A stretch of DNA of 64,000 nucleotides, taken from the NCBI GenBank assembly GCA_002418895.1, contig DIFA01000009.1:33380-97379 (forward strand). The letters run 5' to 3'. Positions 24,750-32,887 of the stretch are shown here, in pieces. The notes under the pieces are model-generated. The model saw nothing but the letters and a program-made list of their open reading frames with translations, searched no databases and was not told the origin of the DNA. This DNA comes from Dehalococcoidia bacterium UBA5760 (lineage in GTDB: Bacteria > Chloroflexota > Dehalococcoidia > Dehalococcoidales > UBA5760). Made by a program: the position numbers and the translations under genes. How positions within the stretch are numbered: the stretch's first letter is position 1; the number at the start of each line of letters is the position of its first letter.

Positions 24750-27626
24750 TTAGTCCTTTCGGGCATGCCGGCCCCTGGTCAGTATACGATTCAGCTCTTG
24801 CTTCAGCAGTTTGATATCAAAAGGCTTGGTGATATAAGGGATCTTATTCTCCTTGAGAAACTTGCTGGTGCCCGACCCGGCAACATCTCCGGTGATAATG
24901 ACAACCCTCCTGGTTAAAGAGGGAGCCATCTCCTTGATGCGCTGATATAACTCGATACCACCCATATCAGGCATCTTGACATCCAGCAGGATAAGACTGT
25001 ACCTCCGGCCCTTAATCATCTCAATAGCATCGCTGCTATTATCGACGGTTTCTACCTGGTGTCCTTCGGAGGTCAGAAGCCGGCTGAGGAATTCGAGAAT
25101 GGTCGGCTCATCGTCCACTATCAGTATTCTGGCCCCGGCTACCTTAACAGGTCCCCCGGTCGGCGTATCCGCCTCCTCTCTCTCTTCGACGACGACGGGC
25201 AGTTCCACGATAAAGGTAGCACCTTTGCCCGGCTCGCTTTCAGCATATATCCTGCCCTGGTGCTCGGCAATAATACCATGGCAGAGGCTCAGGCCAAGGC
25301 CGGTCCCCTCACCGACCGGCTTGGTGGTAAAGAAGGGGTCGAATATCTTATCCATGTTCTCCCTGGCTATGCCGGGCCCGTCATCCCGGACGGATATCCG
25401 TATTATGTCAGCTATCCGCTCTGTTCTAACAGTGAAGTGACCCTTACCATGGGCCTTCTTCATCTCGGCTTCGCCGTTGACGATGATATTCATAAAGACC
25501 TGCTGGAGCTGACCGGCGTCAGCCATCGTCCGGGGCAGGTCAGAAGCAAGTACGGCATCGACCCTGATATTGCTCGTCTCCAGTGCGTAGGACCTCAAGG
25601 CCAGAGTATCCGCTACGATCTGGTTGATATCGGTATACGTCCGCTCCGGCTTGCGCTGGCGGGCAAAGGTGAGTAATCCCTTGACAATACCGGCCACCCG
25701 CTTCGAACCGTCATGAATAACCTCCAGGTCTTTCCTGATGTCCTCGGGAATATCCTTGGTCATCATCAGCTCGGAAAACCCGATAACGCCGGTCAAGGGG
25801 TTGTTTATCTCGTGGGCAATGCCGGAGGCCATCTCGCCGATAGAAGCCAGACGGTCGGACAACTGTGCCTTCCGCTCCAGCTCCTTTTTCTCCAGTTCAG
25901 CCCGCCTGCGCTCGGTAACATCCCGGAACACACCGATGGTCGATACGGTGCCATCGGCGTTGGACAAGGGAGCTGCGACAACGTCAAACTCCCTGTCCCC
26001 GACATTGACCGTGTGGTGTGATACAGACTCATCGACATGATTATCCGGCCGGGCAACAGAATCCGAGGGATCCGCCCCTTTTCCAATAACAGCAGGGTAT
26101 GATTCGATGATACCGACACCCAGATTCTTCACCGCAGCTATATTAGCAAACTCTACTCTATTGTCCATACTCTTGATGACAACACAGTCATCCATACCGT
26201 TCAGCCATGCCTCCAGATTCTTCCTGGCAATCAAGGCATCCCGGTATAGCCGTGAGTTCTCCAGGCCTACTGAAATCTGGCGGGATAAGGTGGAGAGTAA
26301 GCGTTTATCATCGAGGAAATAGGGCTGCTGGCTCAGCTTTTCCCCCAGAACAAGCAGACCGGTCAATTCACCCCTGTGGCCCTTGATCGGGACGTATAGC
26401 TCGGGATTCAGTCTGTCCAGATTATGTTTTTCTGTCCGGGCAATGCTCTGCAGCTCCGGTACAACACCGAAATCTCTCGCGTTGACAATCTCTTCATGCG
26501 ACTGGAACCACCGGATAAGGATACTCCTCTCCCTTAATATAGTCCCGGATGGGGGATTGTCCAGTCCCACGCTGGATGCCATGACCAGTCCGCTGCCGTC
26601 CTCTGCGGCCAGCAGCAGGCTGGTATTACTGATATGCAACGCGCCGTTGATCAGCCTGACCAGGGTTGCGCCCAACTCTTTGAAGTTGGTTATATCCTGG
26701 GTCCTCCTGCTGAACTGCTCCAGCTCCTTAAGGTAATCATACCTGCCCCGGTAGAATACCCTATCCGCCCACCGCTGCGCCCGGCCATATAGCGGGTGAA
26801 GGGCAACAGCCATGGGAATTATAACCAGGACATACTGCCACCAATGCTCGAAACGGGTGTGCAATACCTGGGTCAAGACGAAGACCACGGTAACATAAGG
26901 TATGGCCACAATAGAACTGACCAGCAGGTAATAGGACCCCTTTCTGACGACAAAACGGATATCCAGCAGGTGGTATTTGACAATAGCTACCGTGCAGATG
27001 GTACAGAAGGTGATCCCGGACCAGATTGCCACGGGGGGTAACGGAGAGAAACCGTCGATTAGTGCGCCTGCGATCAGGATTATGGTCGCTATTATTAGAT
27101 ATAATGAACGATTTCTTTCCTCAGCGGATAGAAATGCTTTATCGTATTTTACCAAGTTTATGATTCCCTGAACCGAAAGGAAAACAATAATGATGGCCAA
27201 TACCAGCGCAATAGGGCCTGATACCGGCGCGTAGCCATAATACTCCAGGGTCATTCGCTCTACGATCAGGTTACTCGGTCCGAGAATGGCTGCCAGTATC
27301 AGCATGGCATAGGCAAAGTAAAGAATACCTCTGTTACCCTTGTTGTTGGTGTAGCTAAGGGTGAAATGATAGAAGAAGGCGAAGATAGCGTAGGTGGTAA
27401 CGAAGCTTGCTCTGTCCCAAGGAAGTGCCTGATGTACATCAGCGCTGGAACGCATACCAAAGATCAGAAAGCCGCCCATGGATACACTGGCCAACAGCAA
27501 GCAAAAAATCATTCTTGCAAAGCTCTTCTTAGCCTTGTTAAGTATCACCCCCAGCAGAACAAGCGCGGTGATAAAGACAATCAGCGGAGGCAGTAGATAA
27601 GAAGGGTTTACTAGCGGATTCATCAT
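24750..27626 (-). CDS. Hybrid sensor histidine kinase with 7TM, GAF, PAS and receiver domains
   Basis: A 958-residue membrane sensor. Residues about 5-285 hold seven or more spans of the 7TM-HK type ending YHLLDIRFVVRKGSYY. A GAF domain (about 310-460) and a PAS domain (about 475-595) follow. HisKA has the phospho-His in GIAHEINNPLTGVIG, and the HATPase has DDGPGI and GTGLGLSL. The C-terminal receiver has the acceptor Asp in LILLDVKMPDMGG. The N box reads NIIVNGEAEM where NAxxAM is usual. The ATG overlaps the GH3 stop (ATGA). No separate output regulator lies next to it. Confidence 0.92.
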   Translation of the reverse strand: MMNPLVNPSYLLPPLIVFITALVLLGVILNKAKKSFARMIFCLLLASVSMGGFLIFGMRSSADVHQALPWDRASFVTTYAIFAFFYHFTLSYTNNKGNRGILYFAYAMLILAAILGPSNLIVERMTLEYYGYAPVSGPIALVLAIIIVFLSVQGIINLVKYDKAFLSAEERNRSLYLIIATIILIAGALIDGFSPLPPVAIWSGITFCTICTVAIVKYHLLDIRFVVRKGSYYLLVSSIVAIPYVTVVFVLTQVLHTRFEHWWQYVLVIIPMAVALHPLYGRAQRWADRVFYRGRYDYLKELEQFSRRTQDITNFKELGATLVRLINGALHISNTSLLLAAEDGSGLVMASSVGLDNPPSGTILRERSILIRWFQSHEEIVNARDFGVVPELQSIARTEKHNLDRLNPELYVPIKGHRGELTGLLVLGEKLSQQPYFLDDKRLLSTLSRQISVGLENSRLYRDALIARKNLEAWLNGMDDCVVIKSMDNRVEFANIAAVKNLGVGIIESYPAVIGKGADPSDSVARPDNHVDESVSHHTVNVGDREFDVVAAPLSNADGTVSTIGVFRDVTERRRAELEKKELERKAQLSDRLASIGEMASGIAHEINNPLTGVIGFSELMMTKDIPEDIRKDLEVIHDGSKRVAGIVKGLLTFARQRKPERTYTDINQIVADTLALRSYALETSNIRVDAVLASDLPRTMADAGQLQQVFMNIIVNGEAEMKKAHGKGHFTVRTERIADIIRISVRDDGPGIARENMDKIFDPFFTTKPVGEGTGLGLSLCHGIIAEHQGRIYAESEPGKGATFIVELPVVVEEREEADTPTGGPVKVAGARILIVDDEPTILEFLSRLLTSEGHQVETVDNSSDAIEMIKGRRYSLILLDVKMPDMGGIELYQRIKEMAPSLTRRVVIITGDVAGSGTSKFLKENKIPYITKPFDIKLLKQELNRILTRGRHARKD

Positions 27627-29221
27627 TTGTCGGCCTTGCTTAATTGAAGTAGCTGTTCCACATCCGGCTTGGGCGGGTTAATGTGGCGCGGCTTCAGATG
27701 AGCTAAATCGAGTCCCTCCTTCCTTTTTTCAATCGTATATCTTTCGAAAGTACCGGGAGAGAGCATGGTTACTCTTATCGGCTGCAGGCCCAGGTATGAC
27801 TCAATATCCCGGTAGTCCGGGTCGCCTGCTTTCAACCGCTCATGGATTATACCGGCAACCTCATTTGCCCCCCTTGCTTCTTTAAGTTCGATATAGATAC
27901 GAACGAAGGTCTTACTGCCATCATACTCCTTACAGGCTGACCAGTCGGTATATTTGATTCCGGTGCTGGAGATAGCCTGCCAGATTGTCTTTTCATCCAA
28001 TTCAGATAGGCTAGCGAGGTTAATGGTTTCACCAACTCTGCGTTGAAAGGCCATCTGGGGGAGATTGACTCCGGTTTCATCATCCTTGAGGGCAGTGATT
28101 TTGATCAGGTCGTTCGTCCTGTATCTGAGAAGGGGCATACCATATAGCTGGGTAATAACCACCTCATATAATTTTCCCTCGACGACCTCGTTTAGCAGCA
28201 CTGTATCGGGCTGGCAGTTATGCTCTTTCTCACAACCTGCTTGCTCGGATTGCGGAATAAATTCCAGGAATACGCTATCCGGTATAAACGTCATCGTCTT
28301 CCTGTTCCATGCCTGCATGGCAATGAAACCGGCATCGCTGGATGAGTAGAATTGATACGGTTGATGCCCCCAGTAGTAAGCTATCTCGTCCTTATAGATT
28401 TCGCTGTCCATTCCGCTGGAGATAATACCTTCTACCGGCCACAGGTCTTTTGGTAAAACGGGTCTTTGTCCCTTTTTGGCACGCAGACTGGCTCTCAATA
28501 AACGGGAGATTATTCTCGGATTCAACATATAAGGGGACAGTTTAACTCCTCTGGCCTCTTTGGTGAATAACTCACCCATTTTTACCAGAATACTGCTTGT
28601 AGCAGCAGCAACATCTGCACCTTCTCGGAGTGCTATTTGCATCGCCCTCTGTACCCTCTCCTCAAAATCCAGTTTTTCTCCTTCTTCTATAGAGGGAATA
28701 ATCTGACAGGAAATACGTTCTGCTAAAGAGTAGAGTAGCCAGCCCGAGGCGTATGGTCGTGGCGGTATTATGGAAAGAACGCGGAAACCCGGCTGGATAT
28801 TTACTCGACCTTTGTCATCAGTTACGGAAAGAATAAAGCATCCTATCAAATTTCTGACAACCTTCTCCATGAATTCCGTACTATGAGGTATCCACTTGAA
28901 GTAACCTCCTCGACCTGAAGAGTGACACCACAAACATGGTTTTTCAGCGAGGGCATCCTCCTGCTTTTCACCCAGGTAGGACCTATAGTCTTCATAGCTG
29001 GTCAACGGTACGGTGCAGCGGAATTCCTGCACGCTGCCAGGTTTCCGGTCGCCCATAATCTTCCTACCCAGAGTACTATCGGCTATCCGCTCTATCTCAT
29101 CCATAAGAAGCTCCCTCTGGATATTCATGAAATCATCCATCGATAGGTCAAGGAAACCGCAGTACCTCTGCCATAACTTATCTTCGGTCATGTTCTTGAA
29201 ATAATAGTCCTCAGGAAGCAT
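27623..29221 (-). CDS. GH3-like acyl-adenylating family protein
   Basis: A 532-residue protein of the GH3 auxin-responsive family in the ANL adenylating superfamily. The phosphate loop reads CHSSGRGGYFKW instead of the usual TSGTTG. Other recognisable parts are YASGWLLYSLAE, a conserved YSSSDAGF segment and LYGMPLLRYRTNDLIKI before the C-terminal subdomain. GH3 enzymes link carboxylic acids to amino acids; bacterial substrates are largely unknown. It sits between a methyltransferase (0-bp gap) and the hybrid kinase (4-bp overlap). Confidence 0.8.
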   Translation of the reverse strand: MLPEDYYFKNMTEDKLWQRYCGFLDLSMDDFMNIQRELLMDEIERIADSTLGRKIMGDRKPGSVQEFRCTVPLTSYEDYRSYLGEKQEDALAEKPCLWCHSSGRGGYFKWIPHSTEFMEKVVRNLIGCFILSVTDDKGRVNIQPGFRVLSIIPPRPYASGWLLYSLAERISCQIIPSIEEGEKLDFEERVQRAMQIALREGADVAAATSSILVKMGELFTKEARGVKLSPYMLNPRIISRLLRASLRAKKGQRPVLPKDLWPVEGIISSGMDSEIYKDEIAYYWGHQPYQFYSSSDAGFIAMQAWNRKTMTFIPDSVFLEFIPQSEQAGCEKEHNCQPDTVLLNEVVEGKLYEVVITQLYGMPLLRYRTNDLIKITALKDDETGVNLPQMAFQRRVGETINLASLSELDEKTIWQAISSTGIKYTDWSACKEYDGSKTFVRIYIELKEARGANEVAGIIHERLKAGDPDYRDIESYLGLQPIRVTMLSPGTFERYTIEKRKEGLDLAHLKPRHINPPKPDVEQLLQLSKADK

Positions 29222-29968
29222 TCAATTTCCTCCTTCATTTGCTCTTTTACCGAAAGCTATCCGGTCTTGATAGCTGGAGTACTCCTCTATCTGAAAATCT
29301 CCGCCTGCCAGCCTGCCTATCATTGCCTGCAGGTCGTGACCCGAGTAGAAGCTCCTTCCGGGGCGGGCAAGAAGGGGCAGGTAGACCAGCCCGGTCAGCA
29401 TCTGGGCAACCAGACTCCAGAAGGCCCTGAAGGGATGCTTGCCCGAATCGAGGTTATCGCGGATAACATCCCGCAACAGGCTACGCCCCAATTTCTCCTC
29501 CCTGTCCGACGGATAGGTTATCACGAATTTCCCGCCGTTCTTCAGTACCCGCATGATTTCCCGGGTCGCCTTTTCCTGGTCCCGATTATCGCCTACGAAG
29601 TCCATAACGTGAATGCATAGTACCTTGTCGAAGCTTTCCGGAGCAAAATCCAGATTCCGTGCATCCATCAATCGCAGATCAATATTCTTACTCAGCTTCT
29701 CCGCTTTCCGGACTGCCCTTTTCAGTGCGGTTTTCGAGTAGTCTATACCGGTCAGTTCGACAGCCATATTTGCTCCCAGGATGCGGGGAATCTCGTTTCC
29801 GGTGCCAAGACCGACACAGAGTACCCGGTCGCCTTCTGCCAGCCCAAGCTCAGCTACACATCTGGCCTGCAGCTTTCGGAAGCGGCTCAGCCGTGCTGTG
29901 GTGAAATCGTAAACCACATTGTAGGCACAATCAAAATAGGCTCGAACCAGTCTCTCGGCAAATCTCAT
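29222..29968 (-). CDS. Class I SAM-dependent methyltransferase
   Basis: A 248-residue methyltransferase: motif I VLCVGLGTGNEIP, motif II TGIDYSKTALKRAVRKAEKL, DARNLDFAPESFDKVLC and a ubiE-like NGGKFVITYPS strand. The C-terminus has a hydrophobic stretch (about residues 185-205, MLTGLVYLPLLAR) that may contact the membrane. It is the first gene of an apparent three-gene operon with the GH3-like protein and the hybrid kinase. The substrate is unknown. Confidence 0.85.
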   Translation of the reverse strand: MRFAERLVRAYFDCAYNVVYDFTTARLSRFRKLQARCVAELGLAEGDRVLCVGLGTGNEIPRILGANMAVELTGIDYSKTALKRAVRKAEKLSKNIDLRLMDARNLDFAPESFDKVLCIHVMDFVGDNRDQEKATREIMRVLKNGGKFVITYPSDREEKLGRSLLRDVIRDNLDSGKHPFRAFWSLVAQMLTGLVYLPLLARPGRSFYSGHDLQAMIGRLAGGDFQIEEYSSYQDRIAFGKRANEGGN

Positions 29969-30284
29969 TTTATTTCCGCTATGGTATCAAATTCCCTTAA
30001 TGGTACTGGCTAACACTTTTAAAACGGCCCGCCACCGTGCTCTCTCGGAACCTGTTCTACCCCCCCCCTGTCCACCGTCCGTACCGGATGCGTCTATAAT
30101 TTATACCATATTCTCTGGCAAATAGGCAGGTATTTTTCTAAATATTTTCTAAACGCTACGGCTAGGAAGCAAGAGAATGCATCCGTTCCCCTGCCCACCC
30201 ACCGGTATTAGATTAAAGCTGTTACGGTTAACATCTATCATTGCCCTATTTGCTCCGGCCCCGGCCTGTGCTATGATTACCGAT
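29969..30284. other. Regulatory region between divergent methyltransferase and ybeY
   Basis: About 315 bp with no gene. It contains the 11-bp-period repeat at 30138-30154, an AT-rich stretch reading TATAAATTATAG on the minus strand, and a run of eight or more C residues near 30060. Confidence 0.6.
30138..30154 (-). promoter_or_regulatory. 11-bp-period direct repeat (GTTTAG class) upstream of the methyltransferase operon
   Basis: On the minus strand GTTTAGAAAATATTTAG: two TTTAG cores 11 bp apart. The repeat plus the following AAAAATRCC closely matches the site upstream of the surface-protein genes (35391-35407). Confidence 0.55.
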
Positions 30285-30773
30285 ATGGAGATTGATATCC
30301 TGGTTGATGAGGGACTTGCCGGATGCCCGGATGCACCCTGGCTCAAGGAGGTAGCCGGTCGGGTCCTTGCTGCCCAGGGTATCGGCTCTCAAGCCGAGCT
30401 CGGGCTGTTTATTACCAGCCAGGAAAGGATACGGGAGCTAAACCGGAGCTATCTGGGTAAGGACAGGCCTACCGATGTGATAGCCTTCCATATGCTGTCC
30501 GGCGGAGAGGAGAGTAATTTCGTTCTGCCGCCTGACGGAGTGTTACACCTCGGTGAGGTCGTCATCTCCTACCCCCAGGCGGTAATACAGGCCGAGCAGC
30601 AGGGCCATTCCGTCGTGAGGGAGACAGCCATTCTTATTATTCACGGCATACTCCATCTCCTGGGCTATCAGGATGAAGAGCCGGAGCTTAAGCTCCGTAT
30701 GGCAGGCAGAGAGGCGGAGATACTAGGTCTGATCGAGGACATACTGAAACAAGCGGAGGCACCGGGAAGGTGA
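30285..30773 (+). CDS. ybeY: rRNA maturation endoribonuclease YbeY
   Basis: A 162-residue YbeY starting MEIDILVDEG. The family motifs LNRSYLGKDRPTDVIAF and HLGEVVISYPQA are present. The metal site reads HGILHLLGYQDEE: two of the three canonical His (HGxLHLxGYDH) are present and the third ligand position is Asp. The frame is open 36 codons upstream, but that part looks like untranslated leader, and the family start is ATG 30285. The stop overlaps the next gene. Confidence 0.9.
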   Translation: MEIDILVDEGLAGCPDAPWLKEVAGRVLAAQGIGSQAELGLFITSQERIRELNRSYLGKDRPTDVIAFHMLSGGEESNFVLPPDGVLHLGEVVISYPQAVIQAEQQGHSVVRETAILIIHGILHLLGYQDEEPELKLRMAGREAEILGLIEDILKQAEAPGR

Positions 30774-31342
30774 AGATCCTTGGTATCAGCGGCAGCCCGC
30801 GTCGGGGTGGTAATACCGACCTTCTGCTTGACGAAGTTATGAAGGGTGCTGCCAGCCGGGGTGCCGAGGTCAAAACCATTATCCTTAATGAACTCGATAT
30901 TACCCACTGCCAGCACTGTGATGCCTGCTACAGGGCAGGTAGATGCACCATAAACGACGATATGCAGACGGTCTATCGCGAACTCGAAAGGGCAGACCGG
31001 CTAGTCCTGGCCTCACCCGTCCACTTCCTGGGCCCGACAGCCCAGATGAAGGCGATGATCGACCGCTGTCAGGCACTTTGGGCCAGGAAGTACATACTTA
31101 AGATACCACCGCTAGGCGACCGGCGAGAGAGAAAGGGACTGTTCGTTTCCGTCGGCGCCCTGAAGATGGCTAACCTCTTCGAGCCGTCTCTGGCGATAGT
31201 AAAGGCCCTTTTTACCGTCCTGGACATCACCTATGCCGGCGAGATGGTGTTTCGCGGTATAGATGAGAAGGGCATTATCACCAAGCACCCTGATGCCCTG
31301 CGCCGGGCTTTTTTCGCCGGGCAAGAACTGGTTGACAATTAA
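30770..31342 (+). CDS. Flavodoxin-like NAD(P)H-dependent FMN reductase / iron-sulfur flavoprotein-like
   Basis: A 190-residue flavoprotein. The FMN phosphate loop is GISGSPRRGGNTDLLL at the N-terminus. The Cys motif ITHCQHCDACYRAGRC (about residues 45-60) resembles the CxxCxxC cluster of archaeal-type iron-sulfur flavoproteins. ASPVHFLGPTAQMKAMIDR follows. It likely passes electrons from NAD(P)H or ferredoxin to small acceptors. The GTG start overlaps ybeY by 4 nt. Confidence 0.88.
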   Translation: MKILGISGSPRRGGNTDLLLDEVMKGAASRGAEVKTIILNELDITHCQHCDACYRAGRCTINDDMQTVYRELERADRLVLASPVHFLGPTAQMKAMIDRCQALWARKYILKIPPLGDRRERKGLFVSVGALKMANLFEPSLAIVKALFTVLDITYAGEMVFRGIDEKGIITKHPDALRRAFFAGQELVDN

Positions 31343-31348
31343 CCGGCT

Positions 31349-32812
31349 TCAGCGACCTGCCCGACGTCGTCTGAGCACCAGCGGTACGGCTATGCCAACG
31401 GCTACAGCAGCGACAATCCCGCCGACCAGTGCCGGGCTGGTCTTCCCCTGTGACAGCGGCGACTCGGCAGGGGGGGACTCCGGCGGCTCCGCCGGTGGAG
31501 CTGCCGGAGCAGTGCCCCGAATCTCAAAAGTACCCGTTAGCCCGTTGACATCTACAATATAGGTCCCGGGAGTATCCTGACTGGTGGTGAAGGTTACCGG
31601 CAGGCTGCCGCCGGCAGCCAGAGGTATGTATCCGGTGGCTTCCGCAGCGCCGTTTATCTTCAACACTAATATGTAGGTATCCTCAATTTCACCGTTATTG
31701 GTTACCAGGACGCTGATGGTTATCTCCTCGCCGGTGTCTGCTTCCCGGGGCGTTATCACCAGATCGGTTACGGTTAAGACCTCCGTACCGGGGGATGGCG
31801 CCGGGGCCGGAGAAGCAGGGACCAGGACAGCAAAAGTACTGAAGTGGCTCAGGGAGGCGGCAACGGTATTGGTAACAGGGTCGACGGTACTGTCTTCCAG
31901 TATTACCCACTCGCCTCCTGACTCATAACGTTCAGCAATCACCAGGACATCTTCGCCAACACCTCCGGGCAGTAAAGAGTCATTATAGCCCAGGATAATG
32001 GTTATCGCCGGGTGGAAGGTAGCTCCATCAGGACCAAGGTCATAAACAAGGCCGACGATACTGTAGTCTTCCGGAGGGGAGGGCTGTTCTTCCGGAGCAA
32101 TCATGGTAAGCTCGCGGAGCGGTTCACCATACCTATTGAGGCACAGTGTGTCTTCCTTGATGCTAAGACGGCACCGGCCATCTTCGGACTGGAAGACAAA
32201 ATCACCGATGAAAATACCGCCTGAATCGGTGTAATCGGACAAATCGATAGATGGGCCGACTATTATCTCTTCCTCAGGTAAGTAGGTTACCGAGTCCATT
32301 TCCTGTGATGAAGGTAGATACTTGCTCACCGGGATGGAAAAGGTCATCGAGGATGTTGTGACAACAGCCCTGGACTCGATAAGCTCGCCGATTACATCAT
32401 AGGTACCGGGCTGACACCCCACAGGGAACTGGAGGGGGACTACTATGCTCTCCCGGGCGATTCCACCCACCTCGTTGGGAAACGGTTCAATATTTAACTT
32501 GACGCTTGACTTGAGTGTTACCCGGTCACCGCTACCCCGGTGTTCTGCGACAATACGGGACTTAATGTACCCGCTGCTTACCGGCAGGGGGAGGTCCTTC
32601 TTACAGGTCGCCGTACCGATAAGCGTGGCGTAGAAGGTATCGCTACCTTCAATTGTATAATCGCTGAATAGGGTATCATAGTCGATGGTGAAATAATCAT
32701 AAACACTTAAGGCAAGAGCCGGCCTGGCGCCGGCAAAAACCGGAAACAGGGCCAGAATCACTATCACTAGTAAGCGCCAGATGGCTGCCCTTCCATACTT
32801 CAGTGGTCTCAT
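31349..32812 (-). CDS. Secreted surface protein: ZU5-like domain, CARDB domain, C-terminal anchor
   Basis: A 487-residue exported protein. Residues about 15-35 form a signal peptide (LLVIVILALFPVFAGARPA). A beta-rich N-terminal region comes first. A ZU5-like domain (about 245-330: GPDGATFHPAITIILGY to SHFSTFAVLV) and a CARDB domain (about 345-430: VTDLVITPREADTGEEI) follow. Then come a Pro/Glu/Ser linker and a final span with LRRRRAGR. The last three parts match the 809-residue protein encoded just upstream, so the two are C-terminal paralogues. They are probably a cell-surface pair. Confidence 0.8.
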   Translation of the reverse strand: MRPLKYGRAAIWRLLVIVILALFPVFAGARPALALSVYDYFTIDYDTLFSDYTIEGSDTFYATLIGTATCKKDLPLPVSSGYIKSRIVAEHRGSGDRVTLKSSVKLNIEPFPNEVGGIARESIVVPLQFPVGCQPGTYDVIGELIESRAVVTTSSMTFSIPVSKYLPSSQEMDSVTYLPEEEIIVGPSIDLSDYTDSGGIFIGDFVFQSEDGRCRLSIKEDTLCLNRYGEPLRELTMIAPEEQPSPPEDYSIVGLVYDLGPDGATFHPAITIILGYNDSLLPGGVGEDVLVIAERYESGGEWVILEDSTVDPVTNTVAASLSHFSTFAVLVPASPAPAPSPGTEVLTVTDLVITPREADTGEEITISVLVTNNGEIEDTYILVLKINGAAEATGYIPLAAGGSLPVTFTTSQDTPGTYIVDVNGLTGTFEIRGTAPAAPPAEPPESPPAESPLSQGKTSPALVGGIVAAVAVGIAVPLVLRRRRAGR

Positions 32813-32887
32813 CTTCCCGATTATCTCTATTCCTATGCTGTCCGCCCCCGGGTAAACCAGCGATATTACTAGCAGCTAATCTACCCG

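Noticed and set aside
30177..30284. 36-codon N-terminal extension of YbeY that looks like a signal peptide
   Set aside because: YbeY is cytoplasmic and the family start matches ATG 30285; the upstream frame has no ribosome site.
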